5,243 nt of DNA from DAOTVS01 sp034436375 (GCA_034436375.1 DAOTVS010000061.1:1-5243); one strand, 5' to 3'. Positions 1 through 5,243 are shown, counted from the first letter of the stretch. The notes: generated by a model not told the origin, from the letters alone. Numbers and translations: made by a program.

Positions 1-2
1 TG

Positions 3-647
3 CTCTTCGACCGCATGGTCGCCTTTCACATCCAGCGCGGGGCCACGGTGCCCCTCTCCGCGCCCGCGTTCTACGCCGGCCTGCGCGAGCGCTTTGTGGA
101 GCGCGACGGCCAGTACTTCCTCGCCGACCAGGTCGCCGAGTACGACGCGGCGCGCCTGCAGGCGGGGCAGGTGGCGCAGCTGGCGCTTTTTGTCAGCGAC
201 GAAAAATCGAGCGTGCAGTGGCTGCGGCAGCAATTGGACCCGGCCCTGGGCGGCCACCCGCAGACCTACCAGGAGCTGCAGCCCCAGTTCCTGCGCCAAT
301 TGCACCAGGCGCGCCACGAGCAGCTGCCCGAGCTGCGCGACCTGCTGGAGCACAATTTTCTGCAGGATTCCTCCGAGCGCTGGCACGCGCCCGACCCCGG
401 TAAGGCGGCGGACCTCGATGCCCTGCGGCGCAAGGACCTGCTGCGCGAGTTCGAGCGCTACCGTACCGAAAAGGGCCGCCTGAAGCAGTTCCGCTCCGAG
501 GCGGTGCGCGCCGGTTTCGCCGACGCCTGGCAGCGCCGCGACTATGCCGCCATCGTGCAGGTGGCCGAGCGCCTGCCCGAATCGGTGCTGCAGGAGGACC
601 CGGAATTGCTGATGTACTATGATAACGCGTCGCTGCGCGTGACCTGA
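3..647 (+). CDS. pglXI: C-terminal part of a BREX-type DNA methyltransferase (PglX/PglXI), 5' end outside the window
   Basis: The reading frame is open from the left edge (first full codon at base 3) to TGA at 645-647, so the 214 visible residues are the tail of a longer protein; the ATG at 15 is internal, not a start. The catalytic domain is not visible. The tail has an aromatic/charged segment (FHIQRG, residues 8-13; RDGQYFL near 33-39), a conserved-looking block around LFVSDEKSSVQWLRQQL, and a long charged, mostly helical end with APDPGKAADLDALRRKDLL and EAVRAGFADAW, finishing LQEDPELLMYYDNA. I recognise this pattern from memory as the C-terminus of large N4/N6 adenine DNA methyltransferases (PF01555 type) in BREX-3-like loci, which modify host DNA so the system ignores it. 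The pglZ gene downstream on the same strand supports this. The assignment is from recall plus context; another BREX component, such as a helicase tail, is the main alternative. Confidence 0.62.
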   Translation, partial: LFDRMVAFHIQRGATVPLSAPAFYAGLRERFVERDGQYFLADQVAEYDAARLQAGQVAQLALFVSDEKSSVQWLRQQLDPALGGHPQTYQELQPQFLRQLHQARHEQLPELRDLLEHNFLQDSSERWHAPDPGKAADLDALRRKDLLREFERYRTEKGRLKQFRSEAVRAGFADAWQRRDYAAIVQVAERLPESVLQEDPELLMYYDNASLRVT

Positions 648-662
648 AAGCGAAGTTGTAGA

Positions 663-679
663 CGCGGCATATTGCCGCG
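663..679. repeat. Short palindromic hairpin 16 bases after the methyltransferase stop
   Basis: A perfect 7-base inverted repeat, CGCGGCA-TAT-TGCCGCG, with a 3-base loop. No T-run follows, so it is not a classical intrinsic terminator. It could still stabilise the 3' end of the methyltransferase transcript. The preceding TTGTAGACG resembles TGTAGAGACGG just after pglZ (2901-2911), hinting at one repeat family placed behind two genes. Confidence 0.45.
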
Positions 680-839
680 AACCTGCCGGTATAGACGACT
701 GAGAACGGCGACGGGGGCTGAGACACGCCGAGGATGCAGAGCGCAGGAGGGCGCGGAGGACGTCAAATCAGAGCAGGCGAGCCCCTATGGGCTTGTGCTG
801 GAGGCGATCTCGCCGTGCAAGCCAATTCGCTCCTGCACG

Positions 840-862
840 AGCCCGCAGGGCTTTGCTTTTCT
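840..862 (+). terminator. Weak terminator-like hairpin before pglZ
   Basis: AGCCC (840-844), loop GCA, GGGCT (848-852), followed by the T-rich TTGCTTTTCT. The stem has only five pairs and the T-run is interrupted, so efficiency is doubtful. A similar AGCCC-CTAT-GGGCT hairpin sits at 780-793 without a T-run. If active, it would partly separate pglZ from the methyltransferase. Confidence 0.25.
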
Positions 863-930
863 CAGCCCGGCAGCTTTTAGCCCCGGGTGGTCTTCGCAAG
901 CTCCGCGGCTCTGCGTGAGCTTCTGTTCCC

Positions 931-936
931 TATATT
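931..936 (+). promoter_or_regulatory. Possible -10 box for pglZ
   Basis: TATATT lies 22 bases before the pglZ ATG, in an otherwise GC-rich spacer. I see no convincing -35 box 16-18 bases upstream, so this is only a candidate. The long spacer upstream makes a local promoter plausible. Confidence 0.2.
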
Positions 937-952
937 CTGCCTGCAAGGGCCT

Positions 953-957
953 GGAGG
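953..957 (+). promoter_or_regulatory. Ribosome binding site that fixes the pglZ start
   Basis: A full GGAGG core precedes ATGGTG, two adjacent in-frame candidate starts. The spacing is 1 base to the ATG (959) and 4 bases to the GTG (962). The GTG therefore fits the ribosome binding site better, and the protein differs by only one residue. Either start is far better supported than the upstream in-frame GTG at 887, which has no ribosome binding site. Confidence 0.6.
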
Positions 958-958
958 A

Positions 959-2905
959 ATGGTGCACGAGCGCGTTCTCGCTTACTTTCCCGCCCATACG
1001 CACCCGCTGACCCTGGTGAGCGACCCCGACGGCGTGCTGGCCGAGGAGGAACTGCTGGCCGGGCTCGCGGCGCGCGGGTTCACGCTGCTGAGCGAGCCCG
1101 ACCCCGTGGCCCTGCGCCTGCGCGTGGAGGCGGCGCGGCCCTGGAGCGCCGGCCGGCCGCTGGTGATCGTCACGGCGGGCGCACTCAACGCGCTCCCCTA
1201 CGATCTGTGGCAGGAGGGGCGGCGGCTGACGCTGGCCCTGCACACCTTCTTCCCGCACTTGAGCTATCCCCTGCTGCGCGCCCTGAGCCCGGCGCAGCGC
1301 TGGCGGCTCGCTCAGGTGCCCCAGCCCGCGCGTCCCCTCGCCCAGCGCACCACGGCCGATTACCTCCTGCAGCACGTCTTCGGTTGGGACGACGCCGCCC
1401 TCTCCTCGCCGGCGGCCTTCATTGCCTGGCTCGACGGCTATCATTCGTCGCCCGATCCCCTGCCCCCGGCCCTGGCGGCGCGCCTGCTGGAGCGGCTGAA
1501 AGCCATGCCCGGCTATCGCGATTGGCCGCTGGAGCAACTCCTGGCCGGGCGCGAGGCGTTCCTCGCCTTCCTGCGCGATTCCTGGCTGGCCTACCTGCAG
1601 GAGGCGACGGGCAGGCCCCTGCGCGAGCGGAGCGGCCCCTATGCCCTGCATTTCGCCGCCGACCCGGCCCTGCAGGATGCGCTGCCCCGCCTGCTGCGCT
1701 CGGGCGCCCTGCCGCGCGTTGCTTTGGCGGACCCCGCGCGCCTGCCGGCGTGGGCCCAGCCTGGCGTGTTAGCCGGCGATGAGAGCGCCGCGCCATGCCG
1801 GGCGCAGGAGCTGATAACCGCGCTGCGCGGCGCCTTGAGCTCTACACCCGGCCCCGCTCGTTGGGAGGATTGGGCTGCCCTCGCCCGCCAATGGGCCGCC
1901 TTGGGCGCCCTGCGCCATGACCCGCGCCAGCCGCTGCCTGGGCCGCTCGAGGCCGCTTGCCGTGAGCTGGAGCCCGCGCTCGATGCGGCCTGGCTCACCT
2001 GGCTGCGCGGCCGCTACAGCGCCCTGGGCGCCCAGCGCCTGCCGGTGCCGCACCAGGTGCACCATGTGCCCCACTACATCGCCTACCGCCGCCGGCAGGA
2101 GTCTCAGGCGCGCGTGGCCCTCATCGTGCTCGATGGCCTCGCCCTGGCCGATTGGTTGCTCGTGGCCCCCGTGTGGCGCGCGCGGCATGCGGGCTGGCGC
2201 CTGCAGGAGCGCCTGCTGCTGGCGCAGGTGCCCACCATCACCGCCATCTCGCGCCAGGCGCTCATCAGCGGCCTGCGCCCGGCCGATTTTGCGCCGACGC
2301 TGGGCTCGAACGCCCACGAGGCGCAGCAGTGGGCCGCCTTTTGGGCGCGCGAGGACCTGGCGCCGGAGGCCTGCGCCTATGCCCACCTGGCCCTGGCGCG
2401 CGAGGGCCCGCCTGCCGCCGCCGGTAGCTCCCGCACCCGCGCCCTCTGCCTGGTGGATAACACCTTCGATGACCTGTTGCACGGGGCCACCCTGGGCGCG
2501 GCCGGCGTGCAGGCGCAGGTCGAGCTCTGGCTGCGCACCCAGTCGCCCGCCCTCGAAACGCTCATCGCTGACCTGCTGGCGCAGGGCGATGCCGTCTACC
2601 TGGCCAGCGACCACGGCCATGTGCAGGCGCGGGGCATCGGCCAGCCCGGCGAGGGCGTGCTCGTCGACTCGCGCTGCCGCCGCGCGCGTGTATACTCGAG
2701 TGAGGCTGTGGCGCGCGCCGTGCAGCAAGCCTTTGCCGATACCGTCCTCTGGGCCGATGACGGCCTGCTGCCCCCGGGCGTGCACGCCCTCATGCCCGCC
2801 GATCGGGGCGCCTTTGCGCCCTTTGGCGAGACGGTCGTCACCCATGGCGGCCTCACCCTGGACGAGGTCGTCGTGCCCTTGATTGAGATCTCATCATCCC
2901 TGTAG
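959..2905 (+). CDS. pglZ: BREX phosphatase-superfamily protein PglZ (BREX-3-like)
   Basis: PglZ is the hallmark component of BREX phage defence, a cytoplasmic alkaline-phosphatase-superfamily protein that works with the methyltransferase PglX and ATPase BrxC. Counting from the ATG at 959 the product is 648 aa. The N-terminal domain begins HERVLAYF and contains HPLTLVSDPDGVL and TAGALNALPYDLW, then FFPHLSYPLLRAL, a pattern I associate with the BREX-3 version. The C-terminal catalytic domain shows the expected metal-site pieces: ALIVLDGLAL with Asp392, PTITAISRQAL at about 425-435 (probable nucleophile Thr/Ser region), DNTFDDLLHG starting at Asp500, SDHGHV with Asp551, His552 and His554, and THGGLTLDEVVVP with His629 near the end. 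Nothing suggests truncation. The protein is Arg/Ala/Leu rich, as expected for a high-GC host. The annotated start avoids 24 extra codons reaching to GTG 887. Family assignment is strong; the BREX subtype is from memory. Confidence 0.9.
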   Translation: MVHERVLAYFPAHTHPLTLVSDPDGVLAEEELLAGLAARGFTLLSEPDPVALRLRVEAARPWSAGRPLVIVTAGALNALPYDLWQEGRRLTLALHTFFPHLSYPLLRALSPAQRWRLAQVPQPARPLAQRTTADYLLQHVFGWDDAALSSPAAFIAWLDGYHSSPDPLPPALAARLLERLKAMPGYRDWPLEQLLAGREAFLAFLRDSWLAYLQEATGRPLRERSGPYALHFAADPALQDALPRLLRSGALPRVALADPARLPAWAQPGVLAGDESAAPCRAQELITALRGALSSTPGPARWEDWAALARQWAALGALRHDPRQPLPGPLEAACRELEPALDAAWLTWLRGRYSALGAQRLPVPHQVHHVPHYIAYRRRQESQARVALIVLDGLALADWLLVAPVWRARHAGWRLQERLLLAQVPTITAISRQALISGLRPADFAPTLGSNAHEAQQWAAFWAREDLAPEACAYAHLALAREGPPAAAGSSRTRALCLVDNTFDDLLHGATLGAAGVQAQVELWLRTQSPALETLIADLLAQGDAVYLASDHGHVQARGIGQPGEGVLVDSRCRRARVYSSEAVARAVQQAFADTVLWADDGLLPPGVHALMPADRGAFAPFGETVVTHGGLTLDEVVVPLIEISSSL

Positions 2906-2910
2906 AGACG

Positions 2911-2945
2911 GCCCGGTGAGCCGTGTATGGCCGGTCGGGCTTTTT
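2911..2945 (+). terminator. Intrinsic terminator after pglZ
   Basis: GCCCG (2911-2915) pairs with CGGGC (2936-2940), extended by two G-T wobble pairs. A small internal mismatch follows, then GCC (2920-2922) pairs with GGC (2929-2931) around a 6-base loop. Five T residues (2941-2945) follow directly. It starts 6 bases after the pglZ stop codon, the classic position, and implies that much of the operon transcript ends here rather than reading into the brxA-like gene. Confidence 0.7.
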
Positions 2946-2975
2946 GCGCAACTGGGTGCCGGCTTTGATCCAGGT

Positions 2976-3045
2976 GGGGTTCTGGAGGGTTGGGACGTTT
3001 GGCCGCCTCGCCAGGCGGCCAAACGTCCCAACCCTCCAGAACCCC
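2976..3045. repeat. Perfect 33-base inverted repeat with 4-base loop
   Basis: The left arm (2976-3008, starting GGGGTTCTGGAGGGTTGGGA) is the exact reverse complement of the right arm (3013-3045), separated by CGCC. All 33 pairs match. As DNA it could extrude as a cruciform; as RNA it would form a very stable hairpin. No T-run follows on either strand, so it is not a standard intrinsic terminator. Size and perfection suggest a mobile palindromic unit (REP- or MITE-like) inserted behind pglZ. I see no clear target-site duplication: the flanking bases are CAGGT on the left and TCAAA on the right. Confidence 0.9.
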
Positions 3046-3058
3046 TCAAAAGGGTCAT

Positions 3059-3088
3059 GCCGGGTCGCTGCAAAGCGTGAAACCCGGC
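3059..3088 (+). other. GNRA-capped stem-loop in the brxA-like leader
   Basis: GCCGGGT (3059-3065) pairs with ACCCGGC (3082-3088). Directly stacked inside, CGCT (3066-3069) pairs with AGCG (3074-3077) around a GCAA tetraloop (3070-3073), leaving a 4-base one-sided bulge TGAA (3078-3081). Eleven Watson-Crick pairs with a stable GNRA cap suggest that the RNA form is the meaningful one. No T-run follows. Its role is unknown; a leader structure, a processed 3' end of a repeat transcript, or part of the adjacent mobile repeat are all possible. Confidence 0.5.
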
Positions 3089-3097
3089 TGCCGGCTC

Positions 3098-3119
3098 AGC
3101 CCCAGAGGCGGGGCTTCTT
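3098..3119 (+). terminator. GC hairpin with short pyrimidine tail before the brxA-like gene
   Basis: AGCCCC (3098-3103) pairs with GGGGCT (3110-3115) around AGAGGC, followed by TCTT. The T-run is poor, so it is at most a weak terminator. It lies about 50 bases before the next start codon and could act as an attenuator or simply as leader structure. Confidence 0.3.
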
Positions 3120-3168
3120 GCCTGGCTTTGGGTTGATCTCCACAACATTCGTGAGGCTGTATTGATTG

Positions 3169-3906
3169 ATGGACAAGAACATCGGCTTTAACCGCAACAT
3201 CGCCCTGCCCTGGCTGGACGCCGCGGCCTGTTTCATCGTCGAGGGGAGCGACCCGGCCACCGTGCGCGCGCGGCTGGACCCCGTCGTCGGCGCCGAGATT
3301 GCCAGCCCCGACAACCGACGCAAGGCCATCGACATCCTCATCCACATCTGGGGCAAGACCCAGGGCTCACACCCCTCGTTGCACGCCGCAGCCGTCGGGC
3401 TCTATCCCCAGGCGCCCGCCGGCGACCGCGTGTGGTTGCACTATGGCCTCACCCTCCTCGCCTACCCCTTTTTCCGTCAGACGGCGGCCGCCATCGGCCG
3501 GCTGACCCGCCAGCAGGAGATCATCAGCTCTCGGGCGGTGAAAGAGCGGCTGGTCGCCGAGCGGGGGCAGCTTGGCTCGCAGAGCAAGGCCATAGAGCGC
3601 GTCTGCTTCTCGCTGCGCCATTGGGGGCTGCTCGCTGATGCGGAGCGCCAGCGCCACTACCGGCCCCTGTCCCAGCCGGTCGCCGCTGAGGACCGGCAGG
3701 TGCAGGCATGGCTCCTGGCCTGCGCTCTGTGCGCCCACCCGGCGGAGGAGATCCCCTTTGCCGATCTCGTCCGCCTGCCCGAGCTTTTCGCCTTCCGCTT
3801 CACCCTCAGCCTCGACGACCTGCGCCGCGACGGGCGCTTTGCCGTGCAGCGCCAGGGCGGCGGCTGGGATGCCGTGCGGCTGGCGGAGCTGGACCGGCTT
3901 CAGTAA
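3169..3906 (+). CDS. brxA: BrxA-like (DUF1819-like) BREX component
   Basis: A 245-aa protein beginning MDKNIGFNRNIALPWLDAAA. BrxA proteins are small helical, DNA-binding BREX components of roughly 200-250 aa, usually at an operon end. Here the N-terminal segment up to IDILIHIWG (~45-60) resembles their first helical domain. A middle block, LTLLAYPFFRQTAAAIGRLTRQQE (~102-125) followed by VKERLVAERGQLGSQSKAIERVCFSLRHWGLL, has the look of the second, winged-helix-like domain. There is no signal peptide, membrane segment or enzyme motif. The ATG at 3169 follows GTGAGG (3151-3156) at 12 bases; the in-frame TTG at 3166 would give 9 bases and one extra residue. The gene follows pglZ on the same strand but is cut off by a terminator and a large palindrome, so it may have its own expression. 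BREX membership from context is firm; the BrxA family name rests on remembered similarity and is less certain. Confidence 0.62.
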   Translation: MDKNIGFNRNIALPWLDAAACFIVEGSDPATVRARLDPVVGAEIASPDNRRKAIDILIHIWGKTQGSHPSLHAAAVGLYPQAPAGDRVWLHYGLTLLAYPFFRQTAAAIGRLTRQQEIISSRAVKERLVAERGQLGSQSKAIERVCFSLRHWGLLADAERQRHYRPLSQPVAAEDRQVQAWLLACALCAHPAEEIPFADLVRLPELFAFRFTLSLDDLRRDGRFAVQRQGGGWDAVRLAELDRLQ

Positions 3907-3940
3907 TGGCAGCCTTGCGCGTTCTTTCACTGGCTACGCA

Positions 3941-5017
3941 TCATGCCGTATACTTGCGGCCCTCATCCAGCATGGCCAGATAGTTATCGAGGGGGACATA
4001 GTTGGCCATGGTGTTGCCCGTGCCCAGGCAATAGCCGCCCCCGGGCAGGCAGATGTCGAGGGTTTCGCGCACGCGCCGGCGCACCTGCTCCTCGCTGGCG
4101 CGGCACATGAAATCCATGTCCATGCCGCCCAGCAGGGCCACGCGATCGCCCCAGCGCCGCTTGGCCTCGGTGACGGGCTCGATCGTGTCCTCGAAAGAGT
4201 GGCGCCCGTCGATCTTGACCTGCTCGATGAGGGCAGGCATGACCTCGGTGAGGTTGCCGCAGGCGTGCAGCAGGTAGAGTTGCCCGTGCTCGTGGGCCAG
4301 GCGGGCCATGCGCTCGTGCCAGGGGAAGCTCTTCTCGATCAGCACGCGCGCGGGGACCATGGTGCTCGTCTTGAACCCCATATCATCGCCGCCGAAGAGC
4401 AGCTTGATGCGCTCCGACTGTACCAGGATCTCGGCAACCTGGTTGTGCAGCTCGCCGACGCGCTGGAACATGGCATCGACCAGGTCAGGCTGATCGTAGA
4501 GGGCATAGCAGAGCCCCTGGTAGCTGAAGAGCCAGGTGACCTCCTCAAAGATGGAATGGCAGCGCGACACAAGGCACATATCGTCGGGCAGGTTTTTCTC
4601 CAGCCATTCCAGGCCGCTCAGGTCATAGTTGCGGGCATCGGGCCAGGGGTAGCGCTCGAAATCCTCCCAGGAGCTGATCACCCCCTGCGTCTCGCTGGTC
4701 CAATTGCGCCCGCCCTCCCGAGTGAGGGCTGCGGTGTCCTCGGTCTGTCCATAGTTGTCACGCGGAAAGACGAATTGGGGGATGCTGTAATTGATCCCCT
4801 CATAGCCGAGAAAGCGGTAGAGGGCGATCTCTCGCCGCCAGTAATAGTGCTCATCGGCCGGGTCGAGCCCGTCCAGCAGGTGGAAGCGCTCGCAGAGGGC
4901 GCTCTCGACCTCGTAATCGAGGAAAAGCTCGATGTAGTACGTGCGGTCGGGCGTCCCGGCGCGGCGGAGGTTCTTGAGCAGGCCGTCGACATTGAGCTTG
5001 ATGGGGGTTTCGAGCAT
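3941..5017 (-). CDS. Uroporphyrinogen decarboxylase-superfamily protein, MtaA/CmuA-like methyltransferase type
   Basis: A 358-aa soluble protein of usual length for the URO-D fold (PF01208), running from MLETPIKLN to EGRKYTA. Conserved-looking parts are FGGDDMGFKTSTMVP (~208-222), HACGN (His251, Cys253), HSFEDTIEP (~273-281), LLGGMDMDFM (~295-304) and GGGYCLGTGNTM (Cys330). The His-x-Cys plus later Cys is the zinc-site pattern of corrinoid:coenzyme M methyltransferases such as MtaA. The N-terminal Arg-rich RQAGR motif of true HemE is absent, so haem synthesis is unlikely. A role in cobamide-dependent methyl transfer is inferred; the substrate is unknown. The start at 5017 has GGGAAAGGA 7 bases upstream; an in-frame upstream ATG at 5059 adds 14 residues without better support. 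It is convergent with the BREX genes, 34 bases from the brxA-like stop, and probably unrelated to defence. Confidence 0.85.
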   Translation of the reverse strand: MLETPIKLNVDGLLKNLRRAGTPDRTYYIELFLDYEVESALCERFHLLDGLDPADEHYYWRREIALYRFLGYEGINYSIPQFVFPRDNYGQTEDTAALTREGGRNWTSETQGVISSWEDFERYPWPDARNYDLSGLEWLEKNLPDDMCLVSRCHSIFEEVTWLFSYQGLCYALYDQPDLVDAMFQRVGELHNQVAEILVQSERIKLLFGGDDMGFKTSTMVPARVLIEKSFPWHERMARLAHEHGQLYLLHACGNLTEVMPALIEQVKIDGRHSFEDTIEPVTEAKRRWGDRVALLGGMDMDFMCRASEEQVRRRVRETLDICLPGGGYCLGTGNTMANYVPLDNYLAMLDEGRKYTA

Positions 5018-5024
5018 AGCATGA

Positions 5025-5033
5025 TCCTTTCCC
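5025..5033 (-). promoter_or_regulatory. Ribosome binding site deciding the URO-D-family start
   Basis: On the minus strand this reads GGGAAAGGA, with its AGGA core 7 bases before the ATG at 5017. It favours that start over the in-frame ATG at 5059. Confidence 0.65.
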
Positions 5034-5076
5034 TGAACAGGGCCGCGACGTGCGGCCAATCGGGCTGGTTTGGGGC

Positions 5077-5082
5077 ATTATA
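5077..5082 (-). promoter_or_regulatory. -10 promoter box for the URO-D-family gene
   Basis: A perfect TATAAT on the minus strand (complement of ATTATA) lies 59 bases before the start codon. I see no good -35 hexamer at 16-18 bases. The box stands in an AT-richer island of GC-rich DNA, which favours a real promoter. Transcription would start near 5070 and give a leader of about 50 bases. Confidence 0.5.
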
Positions 5083-5217
5083 CTACAGAACCCTGCAAAT
5101 CTGGGATTTCCGAGCCCTGGCGATAGTCAGGCCCAAGAGCCAGCAACCTGGGTGCTCGCCGGGTGATCTGCTGCGCGGCCTCAACTCATGAAGGGGGGTG
5201 GGGGTCTGGATGGCGCC

Positions 5218-5243
5218 GCACGCCACCCTGCAGGGTGGCGTGC
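5218..5243. repeat. Perfect 26-base palindrome at the window's right edge
   Basis: GCACGCCACCCTG (5218-5230) is followed directly by its reverse complement (5231-5243), centred on CTGCAG. It reaches the last base, so the true palindrome may be longer. It could be a terminator stem for a neighbouring gene, a dispersed repeat, or a protein-binding site; the sequence past the edge would be needed to see a T-run. Confidence 0.75.

Larger units (their letters stand above)
648..958. other. 311-base intergenic spacer between methyltransferase and pglZ
   Basis: I find no supportable gene here. The open frames that cross it have no good ribosome binding site or recognisable protein, and run into pglZ in other frames. 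It holds several short hairpins (663-679, 774-800, 802-813, 840-852, 866-887) and two stretches, about 721-765 and 893-925, rich in GCAGAG/GCGGAG-like or CTCCGCGG/CTCTGCG-like words in opposite orientation. These look like worn copies of dispersed intergenic repeats. BREX genes are usually tightly packed, so a spacer of this size inside the operon is unusual. Confidence 0.6.
2906..3168. other. 263-base structured spacer between pglZ and the brxA-like gene
   Basis: There is no supportable gene; short frames here are produced by the palindrome. In order it holds an intrinsic terminator (2911-2945), a 33-base perfect inverted repeat (2976-3045), a tetraloop-capped stem (3059-3088), a GC hairpin (3098-3115), and the leader of the next gene. 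The word TGCCGGCT occurs on both sides of the inverted repeat (2957-2964 and 3089-3096). Confidence 0.7.

Noticed and set aside
887..958. In-frame 24-codon extension of pglZ to a GTG at 887
   Set aside because: There is no ribosome binding site before 887, the added residues do not resemble the family N-terminus, and GGAGG lies just before ATG 959/GTG 962.
1769..2845. A 358-codon open frame on the minus strand inside pglZ
   Set aside because: It is a shadow of pglZ: Gly/Arg/Gln-rich, no recognisable domain, no ribosome binding site, and opposite to intact catalytic motifs.
2976..3045. The large palindrome as an intrinsic terminator or a CRISPR repeat
   Set aside because: No T-run follows on either strand, there is only one unit and there are no spacers.
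3133..3163. A possible promoter (TTGATC with TGTATT) for the brxA-like gene
   Set aside because: The -10-like box falls only a few bases before the start codon, which would leave no leader and would overlap the ribosome binding site.
2883..3165. Short open frames across the pglZ-brxA spacer
   Set aside because: They read through a terminator and a perfect palindrome, and the mirrored repeat generates them on both strands. None has a ribosome binding site or family resemblance.
5017..5059. Upstream start adding 14 residues to the URO-D-family protein
   Set aside because: The ATG at 5017 has GGGAAAGGA at 7 bases, and the extra residues (Arg/Gly-rich) look like translated leader.
3638..5191. 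A 517-codon open frame on the plus strand across the brxA-like gene end and the whole URO-D gene
   Set aside because: It runs antisense to a clearly conserved protein, its sequence is low-complexity with no domain, and it arises from GC-rich codon bias.
5192..5210. G-quadruplex in the G-rich run near the right edge
   Set aside because: There are only two long G runs and a GG, so a stable three-tetrad fold with four separate runs is not supported.

Overview
The window reads as high-GC bacterial chromosomal DNA. GC-rich codon use, GGAGG-type ribosome binding sites and palindrome-rich intergenic spacers together suggest a Chloroflexota (Anaerolineae-like) genome. That taxonomic guess is inference; no rRNA or other marker is present.

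Bases 1-3906 look like the downstream end of a phage-defence operon of the BREX type, most like BREX type 3, all on the plus strand. The window opens inside the last ~214 codons of a large protein that I read as the C-terminus of the BREX DNA methyltransferase (PglX/PglXI). After a 311-base spacer comes a complete PglZ alkaline-phosphatase-superfamily protein (about 648 aa) with its metal-site motifs intact. After a second, 263-base spacer comes a 245-aa protein that resembles the BrxA (DUF1819-like) component. The ATPase BrxC, BrxF and any helicase (BrxHII) would have to lie outside the window. In BREX these parts act together: the methyltransferase marks host DNA, while PglZ and the other components block replication of unmarked phage DNA.

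The two spacers are the least ordinary part. The first (648-958) holds several short hairpins, possible remnants of dispersed repeats, and no gene I can support. The second (2906-3168) has an intrinsic terminator directly after pglZ, then a perfect 33-base inverted repeat with a 4-base loop, then a stem-loop capped by a GCAA tetraloop, then another GC hairpin just ahead of the brxA-like gene. This suggests the last gene is transcriptionally or post-transcriptionally separated from pglZ.

Bases 3941-5017 carry, on the minus strand and convergent with the defence genes, a 358-aa uroporphyrinogen-decarboxylase-superfamily protein. Its His-x-Cys...Cys pattern is that of the zinc methyltransferases (MtaA/CmuA-like) rather than of true HemE. 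It has a good ribosome binding site and a TATAAT box upstream. It probably marks the return to ordinary metabolic genes at the edge of the defence island. The window ends in a perfect 26-base palindrome (5218-5243).
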